Source of the DNA: a virus
Direction: 5' to 3' (one strand)
DNA length: 64,000 bases
IMG/VR virus record: IMGVR_UViG_3300032304_000650
Span: 1 to 64,000 of that record
The notes beneath the pieces were generated by a model. That model did not search any database, was not told the origin of the DNA, and saw only the letters and a program-made list of their open reading frames with translations. The translations under genes were made by a program, and so were the position numbers. This document shows positions 6,929-14,070 of this stretch, in pieces (position 1 is the stretch's first letter; every line of letters starts with the position of its first letter).

Positions 6929-7975
6929 ATGAGCAAAAAAGAATTTAGACCAAGACTCACTCCAGACGAAATGGTCATCCTACAAGACATACGTAGCAAG
7001 CATTCCGCATTAGAAAAAGAATGTAAAGAACAAGGTCTTCCAGTAGAAGATGTAAAACATTACTGGTTCAAAGGAGAACACTTCTCTATCAACTTAAAAG
7101 GGCAAAGCCAAAAGTCTTACGATGATATCAAAGATGATATTATTGCAGAAATGAAAGCACATGCGCCTAAGTATGATAAGCTTAAGAGAGATAAAGAGAA
7201 TCTAAAAATAGACAGTCATTTGTTGATTATTGACCCTGCAGATGTGCATATAGGCAAGTTAGCTGTAGCTTCTGAGACAGGCGACGATTACAATAGTATT
7301 GTTGCTGTTAGACGTGTGATGGAAGGGGTCTATGGTATTGTAGAAAAGGCTTCTGCCTTCAAGACTGATAGAATATTATATATCATTGGTAATGACATTT
7401 TACATATAGATACCCCTAAAAGACAGACTACAAGTGGCACTCCACAGGATACTGATGGCATGTGGTATGATAACTTTTTGATTGCTAGAAAGTTACATGT
7501 TGAAATGATAGAAGTATTAAGAGAGATTGCTGACGTACACGTTCAGTATGACCCATCTAATCACGACTATACTAATGGATTCTTTTTAGCAGATAGCATT
7601 CAGTCTTGGTTTCACAATGACCAACACGTAAGCTTTAACTGTTCTCCTGCGCATAGAAAGTATTTTCACTACCATAATAACCTTATAGGTACTACGCATG
7701 GAGATGGAGCTAAAGAGAATGATTTACCATTGTTAATGGCACACGAAGCAAAGCAAGAGTGGAGTATATCAGACCATAAATACTTCTACACACACCATAT
7801 TCACCACAAACGTTCTAAAGATATTATGGGCGTAACCATTGAATCACTAAGAAGTCCTAGCGGAGCAGATAGTTGGCATCACCGAAATGGTTATGTCCAT
7901 TCACCAAAAGCAATAGAAGGCTTCTTACACCATAAAATACATGGACAGATAGCTAGATTTACGCATCTGTTTTAA
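6929..7975 (+). CDS. Calcineurin-like metallophosphoesterase
   Basis: The 348-residue protein has a helical N-terminal extension of about 95 residues, then the complete dimetal phosphoesterase motif series: D105-x-H107 (ADVHIGK), G154-N155-D156, N211-H212-D213 (SNHD), H257 (THGD), and H289/H290/H292 (THHIHH). Phage members of this family often sit in replication operons and may act as nucleases or nucleotide phosphatases. The substrate here cannot be read from the sequence. It is the last gene before the terminator at 7983-8056. Confidence 0.85.
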   Translation: MSKKEFRPRLTPDEMVILQDIRSKHSALEKECKEQGLPVEDVKHYWFKGEHFSINLKGQSQKSYDDIKDDIIAEMKAHAPKYDKLKRDKENLKIDSHLLIIDPADVHIGKLAVASETGDDYNSIVAVRRVMEGVYGIVEKASAFKTDRILYIIGNDILHIDTPKRQTTSGTPQDTDGMWYDNFLIARKLHVEMIEVLREIADVHVQYDPSNHDYTNGFFLADSIQSWFHNDQHVSFNCSPAHRKYFHYHNNLIGTTHGDGAKENDLPLLMAHEAKQEWSISDHKYFYTHHIHHKRSKDIMGVTIESLRSPSGADSWHHRNGYVHSPKAIEGFLHHKIHGQIARFTHLF

Positions 7976-7982
7976 AGATATT

Positions 7983-8056
7983 CCACCTCAAGTAAATTAA
8001 AATTTAAATATTAATAACCAATATAGTAATTAGGGGAAGCTTGGGGTGGATTTTTT
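7983..8056 (+). terminator. Terminator of the plus-strand replication operon
   Basis: CCACCTCAAG at 7983-7992 pairs with CTTGGGGTGG at 8040-8049 (10 bp, one G-U) and is followed by six T at 8051-8056. The loop is unusually long (47 bases) and AT-rich. Confidence 0.6.
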
Positions 8057-8246
8057 AATTTGCGTATATGTAAGATAATAAGAATGGGTCGTTTATATCA
8101 GTAGTTACACCATTATCATAAGATAAGAAGTCATCTAGATAACCTTCTTCTAATTCTTTTATAATATCTTTACTTGAGCATAAATAAAGTCTTTTAAACT
8201 CTATATCATCAGCATGCTTGTCTATTTGATGGACGGCTATAATCAT
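8055..8246 (-). CDS. Small acidic protein, unrecognised, divergent from the next gene
   Basis: A 63-residue frame (MIIAVHQIDKHADD at the start, acidic centre, end SYIYAN). A longer start at 8294 would run into the divergent gene, so I choose the ATG at 8246. Codon use looks like the rest of the phage. Its stop lies inside the T-run of the plus-strand terminator. No motif is recognised. It may be the outermost gene of the minus-strand late block or an independent unit. Confidence 0.55.
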   Translation of the reverse strand: MIIAVHQIDKHADDIEFKRLYLCSSKDIIKELEEGYLDDFLSYDNGVTTDINDPFLLSYIYAN

Positions 8247-8261
8247 AAAATAAATTGTATC

Positions 8262-8429
8262 ATGAAGGTAATAAAAACAACTGAATCTGCTCAAGATAGA
8301 TTACACATAGCAGACTTAATAAAGGAAAGAGATAAGTATCAAGTTATAGTGAATATACTTAATGATAAGATAAGGGAATTGGTATACAAATACGATAATG
8401 CTAAGATTGATTACAGCAAAAAAGACTAG
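8262..8429 (+). CDS. Small helical protein, unrecognised
   Basis: A 55-residue frame starting at 8262 (leader AAATTGTATC). The product is predicted to be a single long helix or coiled coil (RLHIADLIKERDKYQVIVN) with a lysine-rich end. It lies downstream of the plus-strand terminator and only 15 bases from the start of the divergent gene at 8246, and ends four bases from the stop of a minus-strand gene. A weak promoter (TTTG at 8225-8228, TAAATTG at 8251) would give an almost leaderless message. Confidence 0.55.
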   Translation: MKVIKTTESAQDRLHIADLIKERDKYQVIVNILNDKIRELVYKYDNAKIDYSKKD

Positions 8430-8433
8430 CGTC

Positions 8434-8625
8434 TTATTTTGATTTTTTTAACTCCTTGAGTTTGAGGTAGATATTAATACATAAATATGTAATAGATAAC
8501 CCAGAGATTATTAAGGTTAGAATCATATTTATATTAGATAGATTGAATATTGTCATTAAGTTTAAGGCAACAGCACCTACTGTGCTTGATACTCCTACTT
8601 CGTCTGAAATTTTAAAATGTTCCAT
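8434..8625 (-). CDS. Small membrane protein, unrecognised
   Basis: The 63-residue product has two hydrophobic segments (about residues 13-29 and 33-53, the latter containing MILTLIISGLSITYLCINIYL) and ends with a basic tail (KLKELKKSK). It follows the lysis cassette and has its own TATATTTG box. It could be a second holin or antiholin-type protein, but that is inference from size and position only. Confidence 0.6.
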   Translation of the reverse strand: MEHFKISDEVGVSSTVGAVALNLMTIFNLSNINMILTLIISGLSITYLCINIYLKLKELKKSK

Positions 8626-8645
8626 CTATTGTATTAATTATTGTG

Positions 8646-8653
8646 CAAATATA
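8646..8653 (-). promoter_or_regulatory. Late-type promoter box (TATATTTG)
   Basis: On the minus strand TATATTTGCAC lies 20 bases before the ATG of the gene ending at 8434. It matches the box found before many late genes here. No convincing upstream TTTG is present. Confidence 0.5.
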
Positions 8654-8657
8654 TAAA

Positions 8658-8939
8658 TTATTTCTTACTAGATTTACCATTCCTTCCATTGCGTGCTCTG
8701 TTTGACGATTGACTTTCTAGTGACATTTTGCCATCTTTTTTATGACTCATATCTTTACCATCACCATTGCCATATGTTCCAGCCTTTCTGTTAGCTTGAT
8801 TTAATTCAGCTCTATACTTCTTCTGCTTATCAGTAGAGGCATACTTCTTATCATATGCTCTTTTACGAGCAATAGAACTAGGACTCCATCCTAACTTAAG
8901 ATAACTTGGGTGTTTACCCGCTAATTTATTCTTAGGCAT
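8658..8939 (-). CDS. Small basic HNH-like phage protein
   Basis: The 93-residue protein is very basic. It has the segment YGNGDGKDMSHKKDGKMSLE followed by SSNRARNGRNGKSSKK, which resembles small phage proteins with an HNH-derived core (GDGKDV-HKDG-L-N-R-S-N). Catalytic residues are incomplete (one histidine in SHKK), so it may be a DNA-binding remnant rather than a nuclease. It overlaps a 29-codon frame at its start. Confidence 0.65.
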   Translation of the reverse strand: MPKNKLAGKHPSYLKLGWSPSSIARKRAYDKKYASTDKQKKYRAELNQANRKAGTYGNGDGKDMSHKKDGKMSLESQSSNRARNGRNGKSSKK

Positions 8940-9021
8940 TCTTTACAATGTTTTTAAGGTCATCCAAAGATACTGATTGTATTGCTATACTCGCAGGCTG
9001 TGGTGCTTCGTTATTTGCCAT
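8932..9021 (-). CDS. Possible 29-residue protein
   Basis: A short frame begins MANNEAPQPASIAIQSVSLD and overlaps the spanin-like gene by 11 bases and the HNH-like gene by 8 bases. Such nested overlaps are normal in this late block. It is too short to judge by content, and it has no signal peptide or lipobox, so it is not an obvious outer-membrane spanin partner. Confidence 0.35.
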   Translation of the reverse strand: MANNEAPQPASIAIQSVSLDDLKNIVKNA

Positions 9022-9256
9022 GTATTATTTTTTTTACGTCTGGACAATCTGATTCAGATACTTGTTCAACTATACTTATGTATCTACCTTTCTCAAATAT
9101 TTCTATATCTAACTCGCTTTTAAGAGAATCTATTAAAACAGCATCTGTTTTTTTTATATCATTTAATCTAGCTATTTCTCTTGAGCTTACTATAATTATA
9201 AACACAAGGCATGTAAATATAAATGCAACAAGCATTGAAACAGCATTCTTCTCCAT
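9011..9256 (-). CDS. Spanin-like inner-membrane protein (Rz-type candidate)
   Basis: The 81-residue product has one N-terminal membrane segment (residues about 7-24, LVAFIFTCLVFIIIV) followed by a charged helical periplasmic part (residues 27-81), the topology of an inner-membrane spanin. It follows the endolysin with a one-base overlap, which is the normal lysis-cassette position. Spanins act last in lysis by disrupting the outer membrane. No outer-membrane lipoprotein partner is seen beside it. Confidence 0.55.
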   Translation of the reverse strand: MEKNAVSMLVAFIFTCLVFIIIVSSREIARLNDIKKTDAVLIDSLKSELDIEIFEKGRYISIVEQVSESDCPDVKKIIHGK

Positions 9257-9852
9257 TAGGATAACAGTTGATGATATTCTTTAAAGTGTTTTATCCTGTC
9301 AGCTAATCCAATAGTTCCACCATTTACTTTCTTAGTAACCTTTGTTACAACCTCGTCTGTTGCTCCTTGGTCAGCAACTGCATTCAATCCAGTCTTAGAC
9401 CAAAACCATGCAGCAGATAAAAGTGGGTACTTTGTAGCTACTAAATCAGGATTTGCTTCAATGTTATCTTCAACAGTCTTATCAAATGCTTGGTAGTTAG
9501 TCTTACCAGTTAATTGAATATAACCTCTACCACGAAACTTAAATCCATCTCCACTAGCTTGATTGCCATTACCCATTCTGTTTGCATATACAATGTTAGC
9601 AATCTTCTCAGGCTTACGCTGATACTCAGCAGCACTCTCAGGAGTGAAATACTTTTTAAATATACCTACAAGACCTTTAGCACTATAGTTTAAGTTTTCT
9701 GTAGTAACTCTAAATCCTCCACTCTCGTGTCCTGTTTGAGCTAAAAAATGTGCTAAACGTATTGGTGTATTAACACCAAACTTTTGAGACACTTCAGGAA
9801 TCTGCTTGATAACAGAATCAGGTATATGCCCCTTCAATTTATCTAAATTCAT
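9256..9852 (-). CDS. Endolysin, GH19 chitinase/lysozyme-like
   Basis: This 198-residue protein shows the GH19-type lysozyme layout: LAHFLAQTGHESGGF with the likely catalytic E43, then FKFRGRGYIQLTGKTNYQAF, and AAWFWSKTGLN further on. These enzymes cleave the glycan strands of peptidoglycan. It has no signal peptide, so release through the holin encoded just upstream (two-base gap) is expected. Confidence 0.9.
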   Translation of the reverse strand: MNLDKLKGHIPDSVIKQIPEVSQKFGVNTPIRLAHFLAQTGHESGGFRVTTENLNYSAKGLVGIFKKYFTPESAAEYQRKPEKIANIVYANRMGNGNQASGDGFKFRGRGYIQLTGKTNYQAFDKTVEDNIEANPDLVATKYPLLSAAWFWSKTGLNAVADQGATDEVVTKVTKKVNGGTIGLADRIKHFKEYHQLLS

Positions 9853-9853
9853 T

Positions 9854-10099
9854 TTACTTTTCCTTTATATTTTTATTACCAAATACAGCTTCTACGCCAG
9901 TGATACCACACATAGTTAGTGCTGTATACATAAGGCCGTTAAATACGATAGGTTCAATAACAAATGCAATACCCATTGCACCTGTAACTACATCTGTGAT
10001 AGCATAGATAGCCATTAACAGAAACGATACAAACCCTAATACAGCCTTTTGATTTACGTCAGACTTATCGCTGAACATTCTAAGTAAAAATTCTTTCAT
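9854..10099 (-). CDS. Holin-like small membrane protein
   Basis: The 81-residue protein has a short charged start (MKEFLLRMFSDKSD), two hydrophobic segments (about 19-41 and 45-69, including LGFVSFLLMAIYAI) and a charged end (NKNIKEK). Size, topology and position directly before the endolysin fit a class II holin. A similar shape can occur in other small membrane proteins, so the call rests on context. Confidence 0.65.
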   Translation of the reverse strand: MKEFLLRMFSDKSDVNQKAVLGFVSFLLMAIYAITDVVTGAMGIAFVIEPIVFNGLMYTALTMCGITGVEAVFGNKNIKEK

Positions 10100-10101
10100 G
10101 T

Positions 10102-10704
10102 TTATTTTATTTTCCAGTAAATAGATGCGTTAACAAATGGTGTCTTATTGATGTCAACACCAGCTCCTATGTTATATAACTTATCACATTTGGTATTCAA
10201 TAGTAAGTTAACCTGTATGTTGTTTACAAAGTTAACCTTGTCAAATGAAGCTCCTACACCCCAAAAAATCTTAGTCTTAGGTAGCTCCTTTACAATTGTA
10301 GTCTCTTTGATTGTTCTTTGCTTTACATTAGCTGTAAACATTCTAGACTCAATAGTATTCTTACTAATAGTATCCAATAATATAACATATCCTAAACTAT
10401 CTGGTAGACGTAGGGTATCCTTGTATACGTTCTTAGCAAAATACATTTTAATAATTTCTAATGTGTCTACATTCATTGGAACTTGTACGAAGATTGTCGT
10501 ATCGTGGTAGATATCTTTACCTTGCTTAGTAATGACTTTGGTCTTAATAATGTCAACAGTGTCTATCTCATGCTTTATAACCTCATAAGGTTTGCCTGCA
10601 ACATATTTTATCTTAGGTGAGAATGGGTTCTTTACTCCTGTCATCTTTGAGAACACAAGCAAGACAACTATCACCAAAACTGCTATTTGTAATATCTTTT
10701 TCAT
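10102..10704 (-). CDS. Membrane-anchored periplasmic protein of the lysis region
   Basis: The 200-residue protein begins with a membrane anchor (LQIAVLVIVVLLVFSKM, about residues 5-21). A Thr/Val-rich extended region follows with a PFSPKIKYVAGKPYEVIK motif of the kind seen in phage DUF6808-like proteins. The C-terminus is amphipathic and beta-rich, ending NASIYWKIK like an outer-membrane strand. It could link inner and outer membranes in lysis (spanin function) or belong to the surface module upstream. A TAAATTTG box lies at 10709-10716 but only four bases before the ATG. Confidence 0.55.
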   Translation of the reverse strand: MKKILQIAVLVIVVLLVFSKMTGVKNPFSPKIKYVAGKPYEVIKHEIDTVDIIKTKVITKQGKDIYHDTTIFVQVPMNVDTLEIIKMYFAKNVYKDTLRLPDSLGYVILLDTISKNTIESRMFTANVKQRTIKETTIVKELPKTKIFWGVGASFDKVNFVNNIQVNLLLNTKCDKLYNIGAGVDINKTPFVNASIYWKIK

Positions 10705-10713
10705 ATGGCAAAT

Positions 10714-11976
10714 TTAAAGATTAAATTTCGTACCTACTAATAGGCCTATCATGTTGGTTGGGTACATGTATTTTACGTTAGTGCTTAGTCTAAAACGCTT
10801 AGATATGGCTATATCAAATGATGACCCTATAATATAGGTCATTTGGCTAGTAGCCGCAAAGTCCTTTGACTTACTAGAGTAAGATAAAGGGTTAGACATT
10901 ATAAATAACTCAGGGGTAATGCCTAGTCTTTTGCTGTAAGTAATAGGCTTCATACCAAACAGCACTATAGAAGATGCCCAAAACTGCTGTTTTGCACTCT
11001 CAAATGGAATAGATGTATTGATAAGGCTTAAGGCATAACCATAGACATATGACTTATGCGTCATTACATATGAATTTCCTATAATATGTAGTAAATCTCC
11101 TGCATTATAAGCTAGCGTATATGACATTGTAGAAATACCACATAATTTACCATTCTGTATGTTCATTTTAGAATACCTCGTAGATAGGGCAAATTGCCTT
11201 AAATTTGAGAAGATTGTAAGTGTTGAGCCATAAGATACGTCTCCTGCCATAGATGCCCTAGAAACGCCTAAATTTGCCATTAAATTGAACTCACCTTGAA
11301 TCTGTTGAACCGCACTCATATCAGACGAAAAAATCAATGGCGTTTGGCCTGCTTTTGCGGAAGACTTTTTCTTTTCTTCCTTCTTTTCTTCTTTTTTCTC
11401 TTCCTTTTTCTCCTCGGATTTTTCTTCACTCTTGCTTTCAGATTTGCTTTCAGAAGATTCAGAACTGCTTTCGCTAGAAGATGAGCTACTTTCGCTACTT
11501 GATGATGATTCACTAGAGCTATTCTGACTACTTGACGAGCTAGATGAAGATGATGCTGCTGGTGCAGGTGCTGGAGCAGGTGGAGGTGCTGCACTTGCTG
11601 CCGCAGATGATGCTGCTGATGATGCCGCTGAACTTGCTGCACTTGAAGCTGCCGCACTAGCTGTAGAGGCAATTGTATTAGCTACTGTCTGCTGTGTTAA
11701 TTGCTGTGCTAATTGAGCAACAGGGCATGGCGCTGAATACTCTGCATATACTTGATTTACCCACTGCATTAAAGCCCCTGACTTTACATCATTAGCTGTT
11801 ATATATTTAGACTTACCCATAAAGGTAAGCGTAGTGCCTTGTAGTGGAACTATAAATACAGTTACATTCTTACTGCATGGGTCTACGAATGTACTCGTAA
11901 GTATCTGAGAGTATGAAAATAAAGGTAGTAATACTACTACCAATAGAGATAAAATAAATTTATTTAGGGAATACAT
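10714..11976 (-). CDS. Secreted protein with Ala/Ser/Glu/Lys tract and outer-membrane-barrel-like C-terminus
   Basis: I start at the ATG at 11976, which gives a clear signal peptide (SLNKFILSLLVVVLLPLFSYSQ); an upstream in-frame start would spoil it. The 420-residue product has a small N-terminal domain with two cysteines, a low-complexity region over about residues 99-210 (alanine-serine repeats, proline-alanine, serine-glutamate, then lysine-glutamate repeats), and a C-terminal part of about 205 residues with alternating strands ending in Phe-Asn-Leu, as in outer-membrane barrels. The start overlaps the CsgG-like gene by 17 bases, so the two are co-translated. I infer an outer-membrane partner of the CsgG-like pore. 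Confidence 0.65.
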   Translation of the reverse strand: MYSLNKFILSLLVVVLLPLFSYSQILTSTFVDPCSKNVTVFIVPLQGTTLTFMGKSKYITANDVKSGALMQWVNQVYAEYSAPCPVAQLAQQLTQQTVANTIASTASAAASSAASSAASSAASSAAASAAPPPAPAPAPAASSSSSSSSSQNSSSESSSSSESSSSSSESSSESSESKSESKSEEKSEEKKEEKKEEKKEEKKKSSAKAGQTPLIFSSDMSAVQQIQGEFNLMANLGVSRASMAGDVSYGSTLTIFSNLRQFALSTRYSKMNIQNGKLCGISTMSYTLAYNAGDLLHIIGNSYVMTHKSYVYGYALSLINTSIPFESAKQQFWASSIVLFGMKPITYSKRLGITPELFIMSNPLSYSSKSKDFAATSQMTYIIGSSFDIAISKRFRLSTNVKYMYPTNMIGLLVGTKFNL

Positions 11977-12673
11977 TCTTTTTAACCATTCTTGATAGGA
12001 TGCGAGCACACGCAATATCTAGTGCTTTCTTTGTGGCTGTTCCTATGGTTGATTGGTTAAACTTAACTTCTGACAAATTTTCGTCATTAAGTAAGCTTGC
12101 TTCACGTGTAGTCTTTGCTTCTCCAAGACCAGACGCTGCTATAATTTCTCCTGTCTCTGCATTCGTAAATCGTACTTGTAATCCTATTCTTGTTACAACA
12201 GTTTCCTTGATACCATCCTTTACTCTAATCTCCTCATCTTCTGAAATAGAATAGTCGTAGCATTCAATCTCTACAAAGTAATGGGCTAGTCTAATCTTTC
12301 CTCGTCCATCCAGCTTATCTTGAGAAATTCCTGCTTGCGAGGCTTGGAATTGCTTGACCATACGGTTTTTAATTTCCGTCTTGTCTTCTGTAAAGGTAAA
12401 ACGATTGAGATTTTCAAGGTACTCAAGGGTGATGTTTGCAACACCCAAACCGACACGCTTTTCTTTAAGCTCTGGATACTGTTCATACATTTCATCTGAT
12501 ATTCCGCATTTTAAGATTTGAATTGGTATAGTCGGGCCATCATAATCCATGTATTGACTGATGTCAATCTTAGTCTCAAAGCTAGCCTTATAGTTTTCTG
12601 TCTTAGTTGTAGCCACCTGAGCCACCGCTGTAACAGAAAAAAATAATAGCATAACTGGCAATATATTTCTCAT
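11960..12673 (-). CDS. CsgG-like outer-membrane secretion pore protein
   Basis: The start at 12673 yields a clean signal peptide (MRNILPVMLLFFSVTAVAQ). The 237-residue protein follows CsgG block by block: VGLGVANITLEYLENLNRF, then a region ending HYFVEIECYDY, then TRIGLQVRFTNAETGEIIAA, and a C-terminal helix after FNQSTIGTATKKA. CsgG forms the outer-membrane channel of curli-type secretion. This version has a signal-peptidase I site (AVAQ) and no lipobox cysteine, unlike the E. coli lipoprotein. Its neighbours are secreted, barrel-like or lipoprotein genes, so a surface or lysis-related assembly is likely. Curli subunits (CsgA-like repeats) are not seen. Confidence 0.75.
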   Translation of the reverse strand: MRNILPVMLLFFSVTAVAQVATTKTENYKASFETKIDISQYMDYDGPTIPIQILKCGISDEMYEQYPELKEKRVGLGVANITLEYLENLNRFTFTEDKTEIKNRMVKQFQASQAGISQDKLDGRGKIRLAHYFVEIECYDYSISEDEEIRVKDGIKETVVTRIGLQVRFTNAETGEIIAASGLGEAKTTREASLLNDENLSEVKFNQSTIGTATKKALDIACARILSRMVKKNVFPK

Positions 12674-12743
12674 TTTGCTGTTTTTTGTCCTTTTTATAAC
12701 CACTTATTGCCCAAATGCGCAATATATTTCCAATTTTAATGAT

Positions 12744-13307
12744 TTATTTATCTTTTAGTAAACCACAATTCTGGCACTCTAATTCTCCGTCTCCGTCAGA
12801 ATCTCCCCAAACATGCTCACATTGTCTGTGCGCTTGATATTCAAATTCTAACTTCTCCATCTCTTGCTCATGCTCTTGTTGGTCTCTCTTTAATTCAAAG
12901 TTTTGTCTGTTCTCTGTAACAGCTAAATCTCTAGCAGCTTCAGCACCTTTGATAAACGCATCAGGAATAATCGGTGTTGGAACTTTGTTTGTTTCCTTCA
13001 TGTCGTTAGTATGAGATAGCGTTACACCATCTTCTTCATCCATTTTTTGTACCAACATCTTATCCTTGTCTGCATCAGAATAGTAGTAGTCTATAATCTT
13101 ACCATAGCTACCTATAAATGCACCTAGTAATAATAATAACAGCTCCTTCCACTCAGCACCCATTGCTGTACCTGTAGCGATTGCTGCAAATATTCCTAAT
13201 AAGATTAATACAAATAGTCCTAATACGATGGCTGTTACATACCATCTTTTCTCCATTAAACTAGTTAAAAGGTCTTTAAAACCTGATTGCTGTTGAGGCT
13301 TGTCCAT
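12744..13307 (-). CDS. Two-pass membrane protein with coiled coil and C-terminal zinc-ribbon-like motif
   Basis: This 187-residue protein has two membrane segments (about 24-46 and 53-68, including YVTAIVLGLFVLILLG), a long charged helical region with heptad character (about 115-165), and a C-terminal C-x(14)-C-x2-C cluster (CEHVWGD...ELECQNCG) with nearby histidines that could bind zinc. No family is recognised. It lies in the membrane and surface gene group before the lysis genes, and overlaps the small upstream gene by 43 bases. Confidence 0.6.
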   Translation of the reverse strand: MDKPQQQSGFKDLLTSLMEKRWYVTAIVLGLFVLILLGIFAAIATGTAMGAEWKELLLLLLGAFIGSYGKIIDYYYSDADKDKMLVQKMDEEDGVTLSHTNDMKETNKVPTPIIPDAFIKGAEAARDLAVTENRQNFELKRDQQEHEQEMEKLEFEYQAHRQCEHVWGDSDGDGELECQNCGLLKDK

Positions 13308-13408
13308 ACGTTATAAATTGTTTCTTGATTACTATTGATTAATTGAGCTGTCTTCTTGCCTGAACGTATACTACGTTTTGCTCTAGGCTTTTTTGCTTTA
13401 TTTGCCAT
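13265..13408 (-). CDS. Possible small basic protein
   Basis: A 47-codon frame begins with ATG overlapping the preceding stop (TAATG) and runs 43 bases into the next gene. The first half is very basic (NKAKKPRAKRSIRSGKK) and the rest is polar. The coupled start supports translation, but the long overlap lowers confidence. Similar lysine/arginine-rich mini-proteins occur near the packaging genes of this phage. Confidence 0.45.
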   Translation of the reverse strand: MANKAKKPRAKRSIRSGKKTAQLINSNQETIYNVWTSLNSNQVLKTF

Positions 13409-13713
13409 TACCAAGCTGCTGGTTTTTCTTTGAACTCATCCGCTTCTTTTTTAGGCTTAGCTGGTTGAGGTTTTGCTGCTACTTCTTTTTCTTTGATAAT
13501 AACAGTTTTACTACCACCTGCTGCTTGTTGTTGCGTTTGGTTGTTTTGTATATTAATTACTGGAGCTGCTTGTTGAACAGGTGCTTCTTTTTCATCGCCT
13601 CCTGTTAACTTAGTAGTTATCCATCCACCTACACCTAAAGTAATTGTGCTAACGAATCCTATGATTACATTTTTCATAGAACTACCAGTTGATTGTTCTT
13701 GTTCTTCTGACAT
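13408..13713 (-). CDS. Membrane protein with Q/P/K-rich tail
   Basis: The 101-residue product has a polar start, one membrane segment (MKNVIIGFVSTITLGVGGW, about residues 13-31) and a disordered region with Q/N-rich then proline-lysine-rich stretches ending KPAAW. It looks like a short inner-membrane anchor with a periplasmic or cytoplasmic tether. No family is recognised. It sits between the lipoprotein gene and the two-pass membrane protein gene. Confidence 0.6.
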   Translation of the reverse strand: MSEEQEQSTGSSMKNVIIGFVSTITLGVGGWITTKLTGGDEKEAPVQQAAPVINIQNNQTQQQAAGGSKTVIIKEKEVAAKPQPAKPKKEADEFKEKPAAW

Positions 13714-13719
13714 ATTATA

Positions 13720-14070
13720 TTATTTTATAATTATTGGGGTTCTAGTTTCCTGACCATTTATATTCATCAAAATTAAGTCATAAGTACCACTCTGCAAACC
13801 AGACAGATTCTCTTCCTTAATTAAAAAGCCATCTACAGAAGATAGCCCATAAGATTTATAGACTTTGCCTGACATATCCTTAATTGTTACATTGTACTTT
13901 GCAGAAGGCTGTAAGTTAAAACTCATAGTAATAGGGCCAGTTGTTGGCGTTGGAGCTACATTTACATACCCTTGCTTGTCAGGCTTTGCAGCTTGTGGAG
14001 CAGGATAATATTCTATTTTCTTACAAGCCAAAATAGATGTTAGTGCGAATAATAATGTTACTTTTCTCAT
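13720..14070 (-). CDS. Lipoprotein with a C-terminal domain like a type IX secretion sorting domain
   Basis: The N-terminus is a lipoprotein signal (KVTLLFALTSILAC, lipid attachment expected at C16). The C-terminal part follows the pattern of Bacteroidota type A sorting domains: a strand with YNVTIKDMSGKVYKSYG, then LSGLQSGTYDLILMNINGQ and the end TPIIIK. In the type IX system such domains direct passage across the outer membrane. Having both a lipobox and this domain in a 116-residue phage protein is odd, so the domain may simply be a beta-sandwich of the same shape. The gene overlaps the upstream cohesin/dockerin-like gene by four bases. Confidence 0.6.
   Translation of the reverse strand: MRKVTLLFALTSILACKKIEYYPAPQAAKPDKQGYVNVAPTPTTGPITMSFNLQPSAKYNVTIKDMSGKVYKSYGLSSVDGFLIKEENLSGLQSGTYDLILMNINGQETRTPIIIK

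Noticed and set aside
11334-11672. Alternative-frame proteins across the low-complexity tract (arginine/leucine-rich)
   Set aside because: They are shadow frames of the serine/alanine/lysine coding repeats.
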